Below, in pieces: positions 46,423-57,987 of a stretch of 64,000 nucleotides of DNA; position 1 is the first letter of the stretch, and each line of letters begins with the position of its first letter. The DNA is taken from assembly GCA_964019165.1 (NCBI GenBank), contig OZ025274.1, forward strand, positions 1,993,253 through 2,057,252. Direction: 5' to 3'. The position numbers were made by a program, and so were the translations under genes. This DNA is from Mastigias papua. Its lineage: Eukaryota; Cnidaria; Scyphozoa; Rhizostomeae; Mastigiidae. The notes beneath the pieces are model-generated. The model was not told the origin of the DNA. It worked only from the letters and a program-made list of their open reading frames with translations, and ran no database searches.

Positions 46423-47562
46423 TTAAGTATCATTGTCTATTATTGTGGTTACGAAATCAAATTCTTTCTGCTTCCCTTTCCCTATTATGTCCTTGTCATA
46501 GAATCTTCTAAAAGTACTATCTCTTGTCCATCCCCCACGTTTCAGTATTTCTGAAATGGGTATTCCTTTTTCCTTTGCTTTACTGCTGGACGCACTTCTG
46601 CAGCTGTGAGCTTTGTAGATATTAGTATCTATACCCGCGTTTGCTAGTTCTTGTTTTATCCATCTGGCAATAGTATTGCTAGTTGCTGGTCTATGTGGTT
46701 TCCCGACAGTAATAAAAAGTGGCGCTACATGTTCATCAACAAGTGTGCTTCTCCTTTTTATGTATTCTTCCATACATTGTACAACACATAACTTTCCATT
46801 GTATGGGTATCTGCAGTATACTATCGGTGAAATGGAGTTTCCCGGTTTTGTCTGTTTTTGTAGCTGGTTTGGCAGCAGTATCATCTTGTCCGTTTCAATG
46901 ACAACATTGTTCTGATCTATAGTAGTTAGCGTGTGTCTTCTTTGAGAACCCAATATCATCAGCAAAAGAGAAAGTTTTTGTGTAAGCTGCATCATGCTTA
47001 ATTCATTGTTGTCCATTCTATTGGCATAGTAGTCCAGTACAATATTTATGTCCCAAATTTCTGCATATTTCGGCATTGGTGGATGCTGATTAAAAATGCC
47101 CCTAAGGAATCTAGAAATCATTGGGTGTTCTGAGATGCAGTTATATCCCGGGATAGTGATTGCTGAAGATAAAGCACTGCGTGCAGCGCATAAACCACTA
47201 TAGCGACTTCCGCCTTTGTACATTGACAGTAGGAACCTCAAAATCATGTTTACATTTGTACGTAAGGGATCTGCATTCTGCCCATTACAAAACTTTTGCC
47301 AACGTTGTAATATTGAGTTGTACTTGGAAATGGTTCCCGATCTCCATGAGTGCAGAATGATGTCGTTAATTTCTGTTGAAAAGTTATGATTTCCGATTGC
47401 ATGCCGGAGACTAGCACAGCTGCTAGCTGTAGTGTCGAGGCCAGTGGATGCTTCCGTTGCGTATCGAAGGGCAGGCATATGGTGGAATTTGCCTTTGGGA
47501 GAAGTGCTGGGTAATGTATCAAGTGCTTCATTACAAGTGGAAACCAGTGCTGTGTTGGCCAT
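46423..47562 (-). CDS. DIRS tyrosine recombinase (ORF3)
   Basis: Integrates the circular DNA copy by tyrosine-mediated site-specific recombination. The frame has 379 residues; an N-terminal SAM-like DNA-binding part (about 61-165, beginning STEINDIILHSWRSGTISKY) precedes the catalytic domain. The catalytic set is complete: Arg in GSQRRHTL (208/209), the HxxR pair H319 and R322 in AHSCRSASSS, a GGW (343-345) in the position of the second His/Trp, and the nucleophile Tyr355 in FRRFYDKD. Length and spacing suit DIRS enzymes. The first ~60 residues lie in the overlap with RNase H and may be partly untranslated; an internal start is possible. No stops or indels were seen. Confidence 0.93.
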   Translation of the reverse strand: MANTALVSTCNEALDTLPSTSPKGKFHHMPALRYATEASTGLDTTASSCASLRHAIGNHNFSTEINDIILHSWRSGTISKYNSILQRWQKFCNGQNADPLRTNVNMILRFLLSMYKGGSRYSGLCAARSALSSAITIPGYNCISEHPMISRFLRGIFNQHPPMPKYAEIWDINIVLDYYANRMDNNELSMMQLTQKLSLLLMILGSQRRHTLTTIDQNNVVIETDKMILLPNQLQKQTKPGNSISPIVYCRYPYNGKLCVVQCMEEYIKRRSTLVDEHVAPLFITVGKPHRPATSNTIARWIKQELANAGIDTNIYKAHSCRSASSSKAKEKGIPISEILKRGGWTRDSTFRRFYDKDIIGKGKQKEFDFVTTIIDNDT

Positions 47563-48157
47563 ACCGGGATAATCATGATCCCATGTGTGTTGTCTTTTAT
47601 GATTTTGGATATGACCTTCCCCACCAGGCTAAAAGGAGGATAAGCATAAACATGCAAGCTCGTCCAAGAAATGCTAAATGCATCTACAACTATGGCGCCA
47701 GGATCTGGCAGCCATGAAGCATATCTATCAATCTTATAATTTAGACGGGTTGCGAAGAGATCAATCTCCGGAGTAAAGTCAAAATGACACACGATTTTCT
47801 GAAAAAGTTCAATGGATAGGCTCCATTCCGTATTTACGTCAAATTCTCTAGACATTCGGTCTGCAACTATGTTGCATTTTCCAGGAATGTGCACAGCTGT
47901 TACCCAGCAGTTCTGGGGTATGCAATAGTTCCATATAGTGAGGGCTAGCATGTTTAGGTGAGTGATTTTGCCACCCATGTTATTTACATAAGAAATTGCA
48001 ACAGTACTGTCACTTTGTATCTGAACATGTTGATGTCTGGTTGGGGACCTAACATAGCTGCATAGTGCTAAATGTATTGCCTTCAGTTCCAGAAAATTGA
48101 TATGAGAATTTTCAATACTTCCCCATCGTCCTCCTGTGGGCGTGATGCCATCAGTTG
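47250..48157 (-). CDS. DIRS RNase H and C-terminal extension (ORF2, downstream part)
   Basis: Continuation of the RT polyprotein in the frame after the G-run. RNase H removes the RNA strand during copying. The remaining catalytic acids are visible: the Glu in NFLELKAI and the second Asp in IQSDSTVAISYVNN, followed by the HIPGKCNIVADRMSR segment typical of DIRS and Ty3-like RNase H. A DIRS-specific extension follows: EIDLFATRLN, YASWLPDPGA, DAFSISW, YAYPPFSLV and IMIIPVWPTQHWFP. This extension occurs in the family and has been compared with Dam-like methyltransferases. The last 313 bp overlap the recombinase ORF in another frame. The frame is open from the G-run to the stop at 47250. Confidence 0.9.
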
Positions 48158-49422
48158 CCCCCCCCCCAGCCTAGTTCACTGGCGTCTGTTTTAATAACAA
48201 GGTCTACTTGGGGCATTCTAATCCTATGTATAGATTTGTCTATGTGTTCCAGCCACCATTTTAGTTCTAAGTAGGCTTCCCATGGTAGTGAGGACAATTT
48301 TGCATCAAATTTTCCTTGTGATGATCTAAGTTGTGAAATCTTAAATTGCTCCAGACTTCTATAGTGTAACTTCCCAAATGGCTCTGCTGGGAAACAAGAT
48401 ATTATGGAACCTATCACTGATGCCAGTTCTCTAACTGTCCTTGTCTGATGGGCCAGGAAGGATTTAATCTTATTTTTTAGTGCAATTGTTTTCTTCTCAG
48501 ATAGCCTTATTGTCATTTGGTTTGAATCTATGAGAAAACCCAAAAATTCTATTTGTTGAGTGGGTTCCAAAATAGATTTATCAGCATGAATTGTGAAGCC
48601 TAGGTTACGCAGGAGATTAATTGTGGCATGGATATTATCAAGACACTTTGTTCTACAGTCCGCTTGAAGGTATGTGTCATCCACAAAAACCACTGATAAA
48701 TAACCTTTTGATCTTAAGATGCCAAATGGAACTCTGAGTAGTTTGGTGAAAGTTCGCATGGCTTCCCCATAGCCATTAGGCATTCCTAGATATTTATAGA
48801 GCTTTCCTTTCCAATGGAATTTGAAGAACTTTTGGTAATTTTCATTGACATGTATGGAATAAAAGGCATCCTTAAGATCTACACTTGCCATCCAACAGTG
48901 TGGCTGTATAATGTCAATGACATTTTGTAAAGATTCCATTTTGAAATGCTTATATGCAACATATTTGTTTAAGTGTTTAAGATTTAAAATCATTCGGTGT
49001 GCTCCATCTTTTTTCTGCCTGGTGAATACTGATGATACAAATTCATTTGGTTCATAAAAAGATTCAAAAATAACTTGCTTGTCAAGAAGTTTAAGTATTT
49101 CATTATCAATTATGGTTTCTTCATATGGTTTTAGGGAAATTGGCTTTATGTGACATTCTGGAGGGATCTCTGTAAAATCAATAGTTAAACCATTCATTAC
49201 AAGCTCAAGGATAAATTTATCCTTAGTAATTTTTCTCCAATTTGCATATGCATTGGAAATGTTGCCAGCTGAAAAATTTTTCATATCTATTTGCAAATCA
49301 GAAGTACATACTTTGTCCAAATTTAGTTCCTGCCAATTCTTCCCCTTCTGCTCTGTCTGAACCCTCTCCTTCCAGATGCAGAGCCTCTCTGGGGGTATTG
49401 CCTGTTTTTTGAATATTGCCAA
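48151..49422 (-). CDS. DIRS reverse transcriptase and start of RNase H (ORF2, upstream part)
   Basis: RNA-directed DNA polymerase that copies the element RNA. In the 423-residue frame, RT motifs run in order: KKDGAHRMILNLKHLNKYV at about 137-155, the motif-A aspartate in VDLKDAFYSI (about 181-190), YLGMPNGYGEA near 211-221, and the catalytic FVDD box at about 246-249. A thumb-like EFLGFLIDS segment follows at about 292-300. The frame reaches the first RNase H aspartate in IKTDASELGWGG near 410-421 and then stops two codons after a run of ten G (minus strand; 48158-48167). The next frame continues RNase H without interruption, so the stop comes from a one-base length change in the G-run. The protein may have begun inside the gag overlap. 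Confidence 0.92.
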   Translation of the reverse strand: MAIFKKQAIPPERLCIWKERVQTEQKGKNWQELNLDKVCTSDLQIDMKNFSAGNISNAYANWRKITKDKFILELVMNGLTIDFTEIPPECHIKPISLKPYEETIIDNEILKLLDKQVIFESFYEPNEFVSSVFTRQKKDGAHRMILNLKHLNKYVAYKHFKMESLQNVIDIIQPHCWMASVDLKDAFYSIHVNENYQKFFKFHWKGKLYKYLGMPNGYGEAMRTFTKLLRVPFGILRSKGYLSVVFVDDTYLQADCRTKCLDNIHATINLLRNLGFTIHADKSILEPTQQIEFLGFLIDSNQMTIRLSEKKTIALKNKIKSFLAHQTRTVRELASVIGSIISCFPAEPFGKLHYRSLEQFKISQLRSSQGKFDAKLSSLPWEAYLELKWWLEHIDKSIHRIRMPQVDLVIKTDASELGWGGGN

Positions 49423-50489
49423 GAATGACCTTTGGAATTGGAGTATTGGTACTCGGATCGTTTAAATGCTGTGGCACTTCCACCTGTCAGTGCTTTATTT
49501 GTGGAGGAAATGGCCTGAATTCTTTTGTTGATGTCATCTCCAAACAGGAGAGTCGAGTGTGGAGGCACATTTGAGGCCAAATGTTGCAATTTGTGTGGGA
49601 TTTTACCTTTAATTGCTTCCCTGCGCCTCTGGCTCAGCTCCTGCACAGAATTACCCAGTAGTGCAAGAGCATCAATTGTAGGGCTAATTAGTTTGTTGGT
49701 TTCAAGTTTGGTGCTGCAATTGGCTTTATGTGCTATCAGTTGATTACAAACGAAAATCATTGCATTCGCGGCTTTAGACATATGGCATTGTGCTCTTTGA
49801 AGGTTTAAATCATTAAACCTCAGTGCTGAAGACAGGACATTTGTCCATATTTCATGGTTACATTTAGGAACTATCATATTGCTGCAATTTTCAGGCGTTG
49901 GATACTTTTTAAGCTTTTCTTTTAGCTTTTCTTCAGCTAGTTTGTTAGCCCACAGCCCTTCTACAATTTTAGCAAGCTGAGGATTTATGCTCTCACCTAT
50001 ATCCTCAGCCATAGATAGATCGCCTGCAATTTGGTCTAGTATGTCATCAGTTTGGCCTGTCTCTTCAGGTTCCTTAGGACCTTCTTCTAAAAGGGCTTCA
50101 ATCTCCCTGTCTATGAGAGGTTGGTCTGGTATGCTTATGTCATCATCGCTCTCATGGCCACCCTCATAATCAGGGGATTCTCTGTCACTCTCAGCACAAG
50201 CTCTGGTGACTATATTAGAACTCGATGAGTTTCCCTGGCTACCATTGCTCTCGTCATTTGACCTGGCAATTTTATGTTTAGGGCCTGAATCCCCAAGCCG
50301 AGCTGCTCGTTTTTGACCTGTTATATTTGTCATCAAGGCTTGGGTAAGGGCATCTATCCTATTAAATAGTTCAGAATTTTGCCGGGCCTGGTCCTGCTGA
50401 ATTTGCTGTAGCAATGCAATCGGATTCTGAGAATCATTGTGGTCCTGAATAATTACCTCAGATATGGCATCTGGGGCCTCTGTTCCCAT
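49323..50489 (-). CDS. DIRS gag-like ORF1
   Basis: First ORF of the DIRS element, 388 residues. The N-terminal third is acidic and low-complexity with a Q-rich stretch (about 20-45) and runs of Asp/Glu around 90-145. A central helical region follows with W/L-rich segments such as IVEGLWANKLAEEKLKEKL. The C-terminus is strongly basic and Gly/Arg-rich (GRRGFRQSRRGRIGRN), suiting nucleic-acid binding. No zinc knuckle is visible. These traits match the weakly conserved gag-like proteins of DIRS elements, which are assigned mainly by position. The 3' end overlaps the RT frame by 100 bp (49323-49422), suggesting coupled translation or frameshifting. The ATG lies about 130 bp inside the right terminal repeat. 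Confidence 0.8.
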   Translation of the reverse strand: MGTEAPDAISEVIIQDHNDSQNPIALLQQIQQDQARQNSELFNRIDALTQALMTNITGQKRAARLGDSGPKHKIARSNDESNGSQGNSSSSNIVTRACAESDRESPDYEGGHESDDDISIPDQPLIDREIEALLEEGPKEPEETGQTDDILDQIAGDLSMAEDIGESINPQLAKIVEGLWANKLAEEKLKEKLKKYPTPENCSNMIVPKCNHEIWTNVLSSALRFNDLNLQRAQCHMSKAANAMIFVCNQLIAHKANCSTKLETNKLISPTIDALALLGNSVQELSQRRREAIKGKIPHKLQHLASNVPPHSTLLFGDDINKRIQAISSTNKALTGGSATAFKRSEYQYSNSKGHSWQYSKNRQYPQRGSASGRRGFRQSRRGRIGRN

Positions 50490-50985
50490 CTTTCTGAAAG
50501 AAAAAGCAAGATTATAGAACGATGCTCAAGATAAATAAAAGAGCATACTCCCTTTCTCTATTTTCAACAGCGTCTTCTCCAACGTGTGCTGCAAGTGATC
50601 TTCTCTGCGCGTGCGCGATCTCATGTAGGCTGCTACTCCGCAGCAGTAACAGTGAAGTGGAATGCATGTCTCTCACAGGAGCTCTTGACATCAATACAAA
50701 TTTGTAAGGCTAGGAGACAAATCCTGGATCCCAGGTTTCAATATTGCACGAAAAAAGCGGAAATGTTTTTTAGCATTCTGTTTGGTAATCCATAGAAATG
50801 TTTCCGTTTAGTCCTGCAGTATTTATTTATTCTCGGTTCATTATGCACATCATGTGTATGCCGGTAAGCGCTTGTAGTTGTCACCGCTGGAATGGTAAGC
50901 CTATGTAGATTTATTTGACCCCATTGAAAATTTATTTACCCTTAGCCGAATAAAGAGATTATGTAAATATATATTTATATATGTG

Positions 50986-51567
<582 letters not shown>

Positions 51568-51632
51568 AACGCTCCATTCAATTGTCGAGCACTTTAGTGT
51601 TGTAAAAGATGCAGTTGAGGTATCGCCTCTCG

Positions 51633-51635
<3 letters not shown>

Positions 51636-51703
<68 letters not shown>

Positions 51704-51710
51704 TATATAT
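51636..51710. repeat. (TA)n microsatellite
   Basis: Pure TA ending at the start of palindrome A. Confidence 0.95.
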
Positions 51711-52019
<309 letters not shown>

Positions 52020-52233
52020 TAACATGTAATGTAATTTATTTAAATCCTGAAGCATTTTTAAAGTGTCAATACTGCCCAGTAGTATTTGAACCCGGTGTTA
52101 GATTAATTGGATCGAGTGTAGACATAAGTAACTAGTTGCCACATGTTATGTCACCCTTCTGTCTAGTGACTTCAGACATTATTAACACATGGCTTATTTA
52201 CTCGTTCTTCAGGTCGATGTAAACAGAGTAAAG

Positions 52234-54962
52234 ATGTCTAAATGTGTCACTGGGACATGGCTTATAGTCTCAACACTATTCACATTAGGGGTCACGTTCT
52301 CCTATGTGGCTCCTGTCTGGTTCGAGAACAAAGAAACTCAAAGACTTGATAGCAACATAACGCTCGATGTATCCTTTGGCCCGCTTCGTTACTGTTCAAA
52401 AGGCCAATTAGAGAATGTCATGGTTGAATGCAAATTCTACAGTAGTTTGATGAATATTCCATCTACCACGTGGATAATTTGTGATGTTGTTTACGCCTTA
52501 GGCTGTTCACTGTTGTTCACTGCACTTTGTTGTTCCTTCTTCGGATGCTGCTTGAAAGAGGAGACCTGGGAACGAGTAAGACTAAGTGCTGCATATTTGC
52601 AGTTGTTTGGAGGTAAAATGACGACTTCTGATTTACTTTATGTTTGATCTTTGATTTAAGACAAATATTTTGAAGTTATCGATGGGGAACGGTTCTTATT
52701 TATTTCGTATGGACATATTTATGCAACCATGCTTGCCGCGTACACGTTGTTTTGCAGTCATGTTTTTCTGCCCAATATTTGAGCTTTTATCAGTTTCCTC
52801 ATGATTTCAGTACCAAAGCTTTTCTAAGAATTTCTAAGCAAGAGTGCTTGAGTTTGTGCAACGCTGTGTCAGACAGACAGGCACTACGCAAAAATAAGGA
52901 TGGAATGCATCGATCAAATGTATAGAATACATGCATATCAATTGAAACAGGGTGACGGGGCACGAAAATTGTGTGAAAGTTGACTTTCAAATGCGTATGA
53001 ACTTTGTCAACTTTGTTAGTTCTCATAAATTCAGTATTAGACTTACTTAACTTTTTGAGGAATCGAGTATGTGTCTTGCTACCCACTTTCGTATAAAACA
53101 CGTATTTGAGGAATTTATTCGTTATGGTGCACAAAAACACTACGCTCTATTGATAGGGATTTCTTTGATATCAATGATCACTGTGATTGTAGTGATTGTA
53201 GTTATGATTTACACTTGATTGTGCAACATTTGACATGTGATTGCAGTGATTATAGCTATGATTTGCATTTGACCGTGCAACATTTGACATATGATTGCAG
53301 TGATTGTAGCTATGATTTGCATTTGATTGTGCAACATTTGACGTTATTTATTTGTTCCTTGCTGTTCGTTTGTTATGTGCCAGCTGTTCTCTGGTATTGC
53401 CATTGAGATTTTGCCTTATCGTCTCTACTCTAAGCTTGTCATTCCTGTTTCCACCAGAACTTCAACTGCAGGGTTTTTATGCTTCTCAAACTTTCTCTGG
53501 GAAGATTCATTGTCAATTGAATTCAATATTCATGATGTGTATCTTATCAGCTTCACTGTCTTAGTTATGCGTCCACGCAAATCCGCTCGCGAGTTACCGA
53601 AATCCTGTTTTTTGAGCGATTTTGATCTGATGTTTATCTGTCTATCAAACCTGCAATATATTTGAACTCAGGGATTATTCCTATTGTAATTCGTGGCCGT
53701 ATTCTCTGACGTACGTAATTAAGTTAGTGAAAATATTTCCATTGATTTTTTGATGTTATTGTATGCACGCCGTTGATAATGGGAAATAGAAAACTCTGTT
53801 GTAGTTGGTATCGCGTTTGGCATGCTGCACCGATTTATCTTGGAATTGAAGCTTAGAGCAGCTATTTTCAACGCTATTCTCAGATTTCTCAGATTCAATG
53901 CTATTCAACGAAAACAATGTAATTTTACCACAGTAATCTTCATTTTTTCATTTTCTTCTATTTGCTGCTTGATCTTTGCACGCTTTTTTAAAATATTGGA
54001 TCTACATAACTATTGAATCAGATTATTGATAGTCAATATTTACCCATAGTTTTTTAAAATTAATCTGAAAAGAGGGGGTGCTCTCTCCCCGATTAGCTTA
54101 GCTATAGAGAGAGTTCCTCCTAAAGAATTCCCTTGCATACAAACCCTCTAGTGTAATATATCTTCACCCCTTTATGTGTGTTATTGTCTTATTAATTTTT
54201 ATGTAGTTATTTATTATTGTAAGTTTTTATTTAGAGAGTGTTTGTATGTAGTGGAATTTAAAATGAATGAACTGAACTGAACTGAACTAAAATACTAGAC
54301 TATAATAAATTGTCAACAAAGCCGTTGTATGAGAGCGGTACATGATGGCTCAAAAAGTTAGAAAAATTTCAGTAGTTGATTTTTGAACCTAAGAAAGTTG
54401 ATAATTTGATGCACATTTGAAATTCCAATTTTCACACAAGTCCGCCATCTTTTTTATTTAATCAGAGCAACTTTCTTATAAAAAAGCGTGCATTTGAGAA
54501 TCAAAGCCCTATGGAAGTTATTGTTTGGATCTGGCCATATGGTTCTGTGGTATCGTCTTGCCAAATGGTTCAGAGAGCTGATATAGTTGAAAATATATCA
54601 TAATTTACATAGAATTCGGCGTTTATGTTACCTAAATTATAATTTGTGAATTTTGTTGGCCTTTGCTAGTAGGTATTTGTATTCCTCTGTCTTCCATTAC
54701 AGTTGTGTTCGTTAGCTTGGCGTTGCTGTTCTTCCCCCTTGGATTTAGTTCATCATTTGTCCATAAAATCTGCGGGCCTGGTGCTGCCATGTACAAATCC
54801 GGAAGATGTCAAATAGCATGGGGATATGTTCTTGCTATAATGAGCACGGCTTTGTTGGTATTTACCCCGATTCTTGCCAGATATTCAATAGAGAAAACAG
54901 AGCCAGAAAATGGACTGTTCGCAACACACTATCGTCCTGTGAAAATTACTACTGCAGTATAG
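52234..54962 (+). CDS. LHFPL-family tetraspan membrane protein, two coding exons
   Basis: A four-span membrane protein of the LHFPL (lipoma HMGIC fusion partner-like) family. Members act at plasma membranes, and some are auxiliary subunits of channels or receptors. Exons are 52234-52612 and 54673-54962, spliced GT/AG with a codon split 1/2, encoding 222 residues, the normal family length. Hydrophobic segments lie near residues 8-28, 80-106, 128-151 and 176-196. Family marks are FGPLRYC in the first extracellular loop and ICGPGAAMYKSGRCQIAWGY before the fourth span (the C-G..A..Y..G.C...W pattern). The ATG at 52234 follows an acceptor at 52211-52212, so the 5' UTR is spliced; an in-frame upstream ATG at 52189 lies in the presumed intron. 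The 2.06-kb intron holds R1 repeat copies and a 54-bp tandem repeat. The paralogue (LHFPL1-7) cannot be assigned. Confidence in the family is high; the role is unknown here. Confidence 0.88.
52780..53110 (-). repeat. R1 repeat in the LHFPL-family intron
   Basis: Minus-strand copy with CAGTGTTGCACAAACT-like and AGTGCCTGTCTGTCTGACAC segments; it ends near TTCGTATAAAACACG. Confidence 0.5.
53178..53342. repeat. 54-bp tandem repeat, three copies
   Basis: GTGCAACATTTGAC recurs at 53221, 53275 and 53329. The units carry TGATTGCAGTGATTGTAGCT. It lies in the LHFPL-family intron. Confidence 0.88.
54335..54465 (+). repeat. R1 5' fragment
   Basis: GGCTCAAAAAGTTAG, then AACCTAAGAAAGTTGATAAT and ACACAAGTCCGCCATC match the first third of R1 only. 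Confidence 0.45.
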
Positions 54963-56231
54963 CATAGAAGAGATTAGCTCGTGCTAGTAAAGCAGATTAA
55001 GACATAGTTCTGTTTCTCAAGGCCTATGGAAGTTGAAGGCCATTAAAGTTAATTTATTGTCATGACATCGTTACCTAAGTCCTCAATCAAGATACAGTTG
55101 ATATTAATTTGTAGTTTGCCGTTTTAAATACACATTCTCCTTCGTTTAGGTGAGGTTGATATTACGTTTTCTTGTGTAAAAACCATCCGAAGCTTTATTA
55201 TTTATACACACTAGAAAAGCTTTCAGTAAACCATAGTTGAATGAAAGCATGGCAACCACGTACATTTATATATTTTTTATCCATAGGTCTTATTTAGCTT
55301 TGCCTTCCAATGGGAGAAGCCTGCTAAGGGATCAGAAGAGATCAGATATGCAATATCTTAATGTTGCTCGGCAGCTATTGCGTGATCGATTTACCTTGTC
55401 ATAAAACATATTTTTAATTTTTAGTCCCCCATCAGTGTTTCCTTACTATGTGAGCAGCTATAGGAAGGCTTTTCAGAGTAATTCTCATGTATTTGGATGA
55501 GGAAGGATATACACGAAGTTGAGTACCCAAACAGTTTGCTTTGGCTATTGCAGCATGATACAGCAATAATTTATGGTTATAAAGCGAAGCAAAGATATTC
55601 TGAAAGCACAGTGGTTAGGGGAAGGCTTTTGAATTTTCAGGCACTTCTCGTATATTTTGTGTAGTTAGTGCCTTCCCCATTCCCAGCTTCCTGCGCTTAT
55701 TTCTGAGAGGCATATTTAACTATACTAACCGAAAGGGTAGTATTTCTTGCATTTAAGTTGAGCATGATGTATATTACAAAAAGTAATGAAAGAGATTAGA
55801 ATTAGAGCGATATATGATATTGAATCTTAAAAAGGTTTGATAGGTAGGCATTATGCGTAGTGCTGATAGAAGTGTTCACGAAAAGAATCACGTTGTTTCT
55901 ATAGTAATTCTTTATCCTTACAAGTTTTTGTTTCAGCGTTCATGTTGGTTGTGATAGGTAAGCAAGTTTTATTTAGTTGTAAAAAGATTTTGATAAATTG
56001 TAAATACCTTATATATGCATATTTATATAAAGAAATTTTATATCCCAGTAATATGATTGTTCATTGAATCTCTTGTCTTGTGACCGTGAAGGCGATAAAC
56101 TTTTCCAGTGGCTGATACGAAATGTATACATTGGTTGAGGGCCAGAGTATAGATGATCTCTTGCAATTCTGCTGATATTTAATCTGCAATTGGTCCATGT
56201 AGCGCTGGGAGCGTACATCATTCTACTAAGG
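54963..56231. other. 3' flank of the LHFPL-family gene
   Basis: No further coding signal. An ATTAAA near 55046 could serve as a poly(A) signal. The rest is AT-rich without recognised repeats. Confidence 0.45.
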
Positions 56232-56350
56232 CTTAAAATAGTGGAATAGCGCGGGACTCTTGGCCATGATACTTTTGTGTTTACATGGGTTCGATTGCTC
56301 CTGGGGCATGAAAGAAATTTTCCAAATTGTGGTGGCCCACTCTTGACTTA
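56232..56350 (+). mobile_element. tRNA-derived SINE copy ending in TA-rich sequence
   Basis: TAGTGGAATAGCGCGGGACT resembles an A box and ATGGGTTCGATTGCTCC a B box. The tail GTGGCCCACTCTTGACTTAG matches the copy at 23600-23860 and is followed by TA-rich sequence. Confidence 0.6.
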
Positions 56351-56369
56351 GTACATATATATACATATA

Positions 56370-56685
<316 letters not shown>

Positions 56686-57619
56686 AGTAGATCAGCAGCA
56701 GGATTCACAAATTAATCTCCGTCGCTAACAGCCACCGCCATAAAATTGAACATGAGAGAAACTAACAATTTGTCTATAATAGAAGGAGCAATATATGTTG
56801 ACAATACTAGCCGTTGTATTTGTTTCACTATTGTTTTTGATTTAGCCTACATGATCAACAACTCCAGCATTTGTGTCTCCCATACATATTAAGCTCAGAA
56901 ACCGTAGTTATACATTTGGGTGACAGAGGTGGGATTCGAACGCATAAGGGCTACAAATGCAGAAACGTTACATGTCTAATACATAAAAAGTGATTAAACC
57001 GTAAAATAAGATATGTTTTGTGATGCATTTAATAGCTAATGCAATTGCGTATGAATAACGAGACATCGGTGCCAGTAGAAGTAGTAATAAGGAAGTACGG
57101 TAAGCCCGTTAGTCCATTCAAAGCAACTTGCTAAGCTATTACGGATGGAGAGTTCTAATGCCGTCTTTTCCCAATCATAGTTAATCACGAAAATGTAAGA
57201 TTTAAAATTCGATTGCGAAATCTCAAACGCAGAGCGCTAAAATGCCAATCAAACTCTGTTTGAAATTTTCTAACTGCGCAATGTATCTTCCTTTATATAG
57301 CTTTGTGTCAATAGTCAACACTCTGGCCACTACTAAAACAGCGCAATTTGAACTCATTCTTTGTATATTTCTATATAGCGACAGTGCCCTTAAAACGTGA
57401 AGAATCTCGATGTCAGTCTGTTTATGGTGGGAGTGATCAAGAGAGTTGAGCTATTCATGACTTGAATCCATAGCAAACTGTTCAACGCAATGCAATAGCC
57501 ACTATTATTGATTTCCATAAGCAATTTGATCTATTCCTCACTTACATCATTCACCAATAGATTCGTAGTAAGGCCAGTTTCCACTTAGTAGCTTTGGTCA
57601 CGCAAATGAGCGAGACTAT

Positions 57620-57890
57620 GATGAACACCTACGTGACGGAGGTTGTAACCAGTTCCATCAAAAGGGAAGGGTAGCCAGGGTGAATTCCCGGAGCCCAAAC
57701 CCCGGCAAAGACTCGGGGAAGATTGTTGCTAATGGTAGCATACCGCGATTTTGAACCCACAAGGGCCCGTGATATTTGTAACCCCGGGGCCAAACTGGCT
57801 CTCTGTGGGCCTGGTTGCAACAGAGATGCACGACTTTCTACGAACGACTGAATAATCAGTGGCTGAATGCATCCAAGATCAACAACCAAA
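57620..57890 (-). repeat. Possible SINE-like repeat
   Basis: GC-rich island downstream of MUL1. On the minus strand it has a B-box-like TTGTGGGTTCAAAATCGC and a body with CCGAGTCTTTGCCGGGGTTT and GGGAATTCACCCTGGC. The composition differs sharply from its neighbours. Without a second copy the class is uncertain. Confidence 0.35.
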
Positions 57891-57987
57891 CAATATCATG
57901 AGAGTAAAGAAGTTTTGATGTATTCTAAAAGTAATAATAAACACCACAGGTTCTATGTTAAGCTCGTATCATCATGTAAAACAGTTT

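Larger units (their letters stand above)
46166..50663 (-). mobile_element. DIRS-type tyrosine-recombinase retrotransposon, nearly intact
   Basis: The borders are a perfect 46-bp inverted repeat, 46166-46211 and 50618-50663, containing a TGCTACTCCGCAGCAGTAAC core. Reading from 50663 downward, the element carries a gag-like ORF, an RT plus RNase H ORF and an overlapping tyrosine recombinase ORF. This order and the overlaps are those of DIRS1-group elements, which use a recombinase in place of an integrase and make no target-site duplication. Only one reading-frame break was seen (in the G-run at 48158-48167). At the promoter end, 50597-50620 matches in inverse complement a segment outside the left border (about 45,997-46,020), reminiscent of the internal complementary region used in DIRS circle formation. 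The length of about 4.5 kb is typical. Confidence 0.93.

Noticed and set aside
56925..57000. tRNA-like 3' half on the minus strand (GTTCGAATCCCACCTCTGTC)
   Set aside because: The T-arm looks good, but no matching D-arm, anticodon stem or acceptor partner could be built upstream; likely a decayed SINE.
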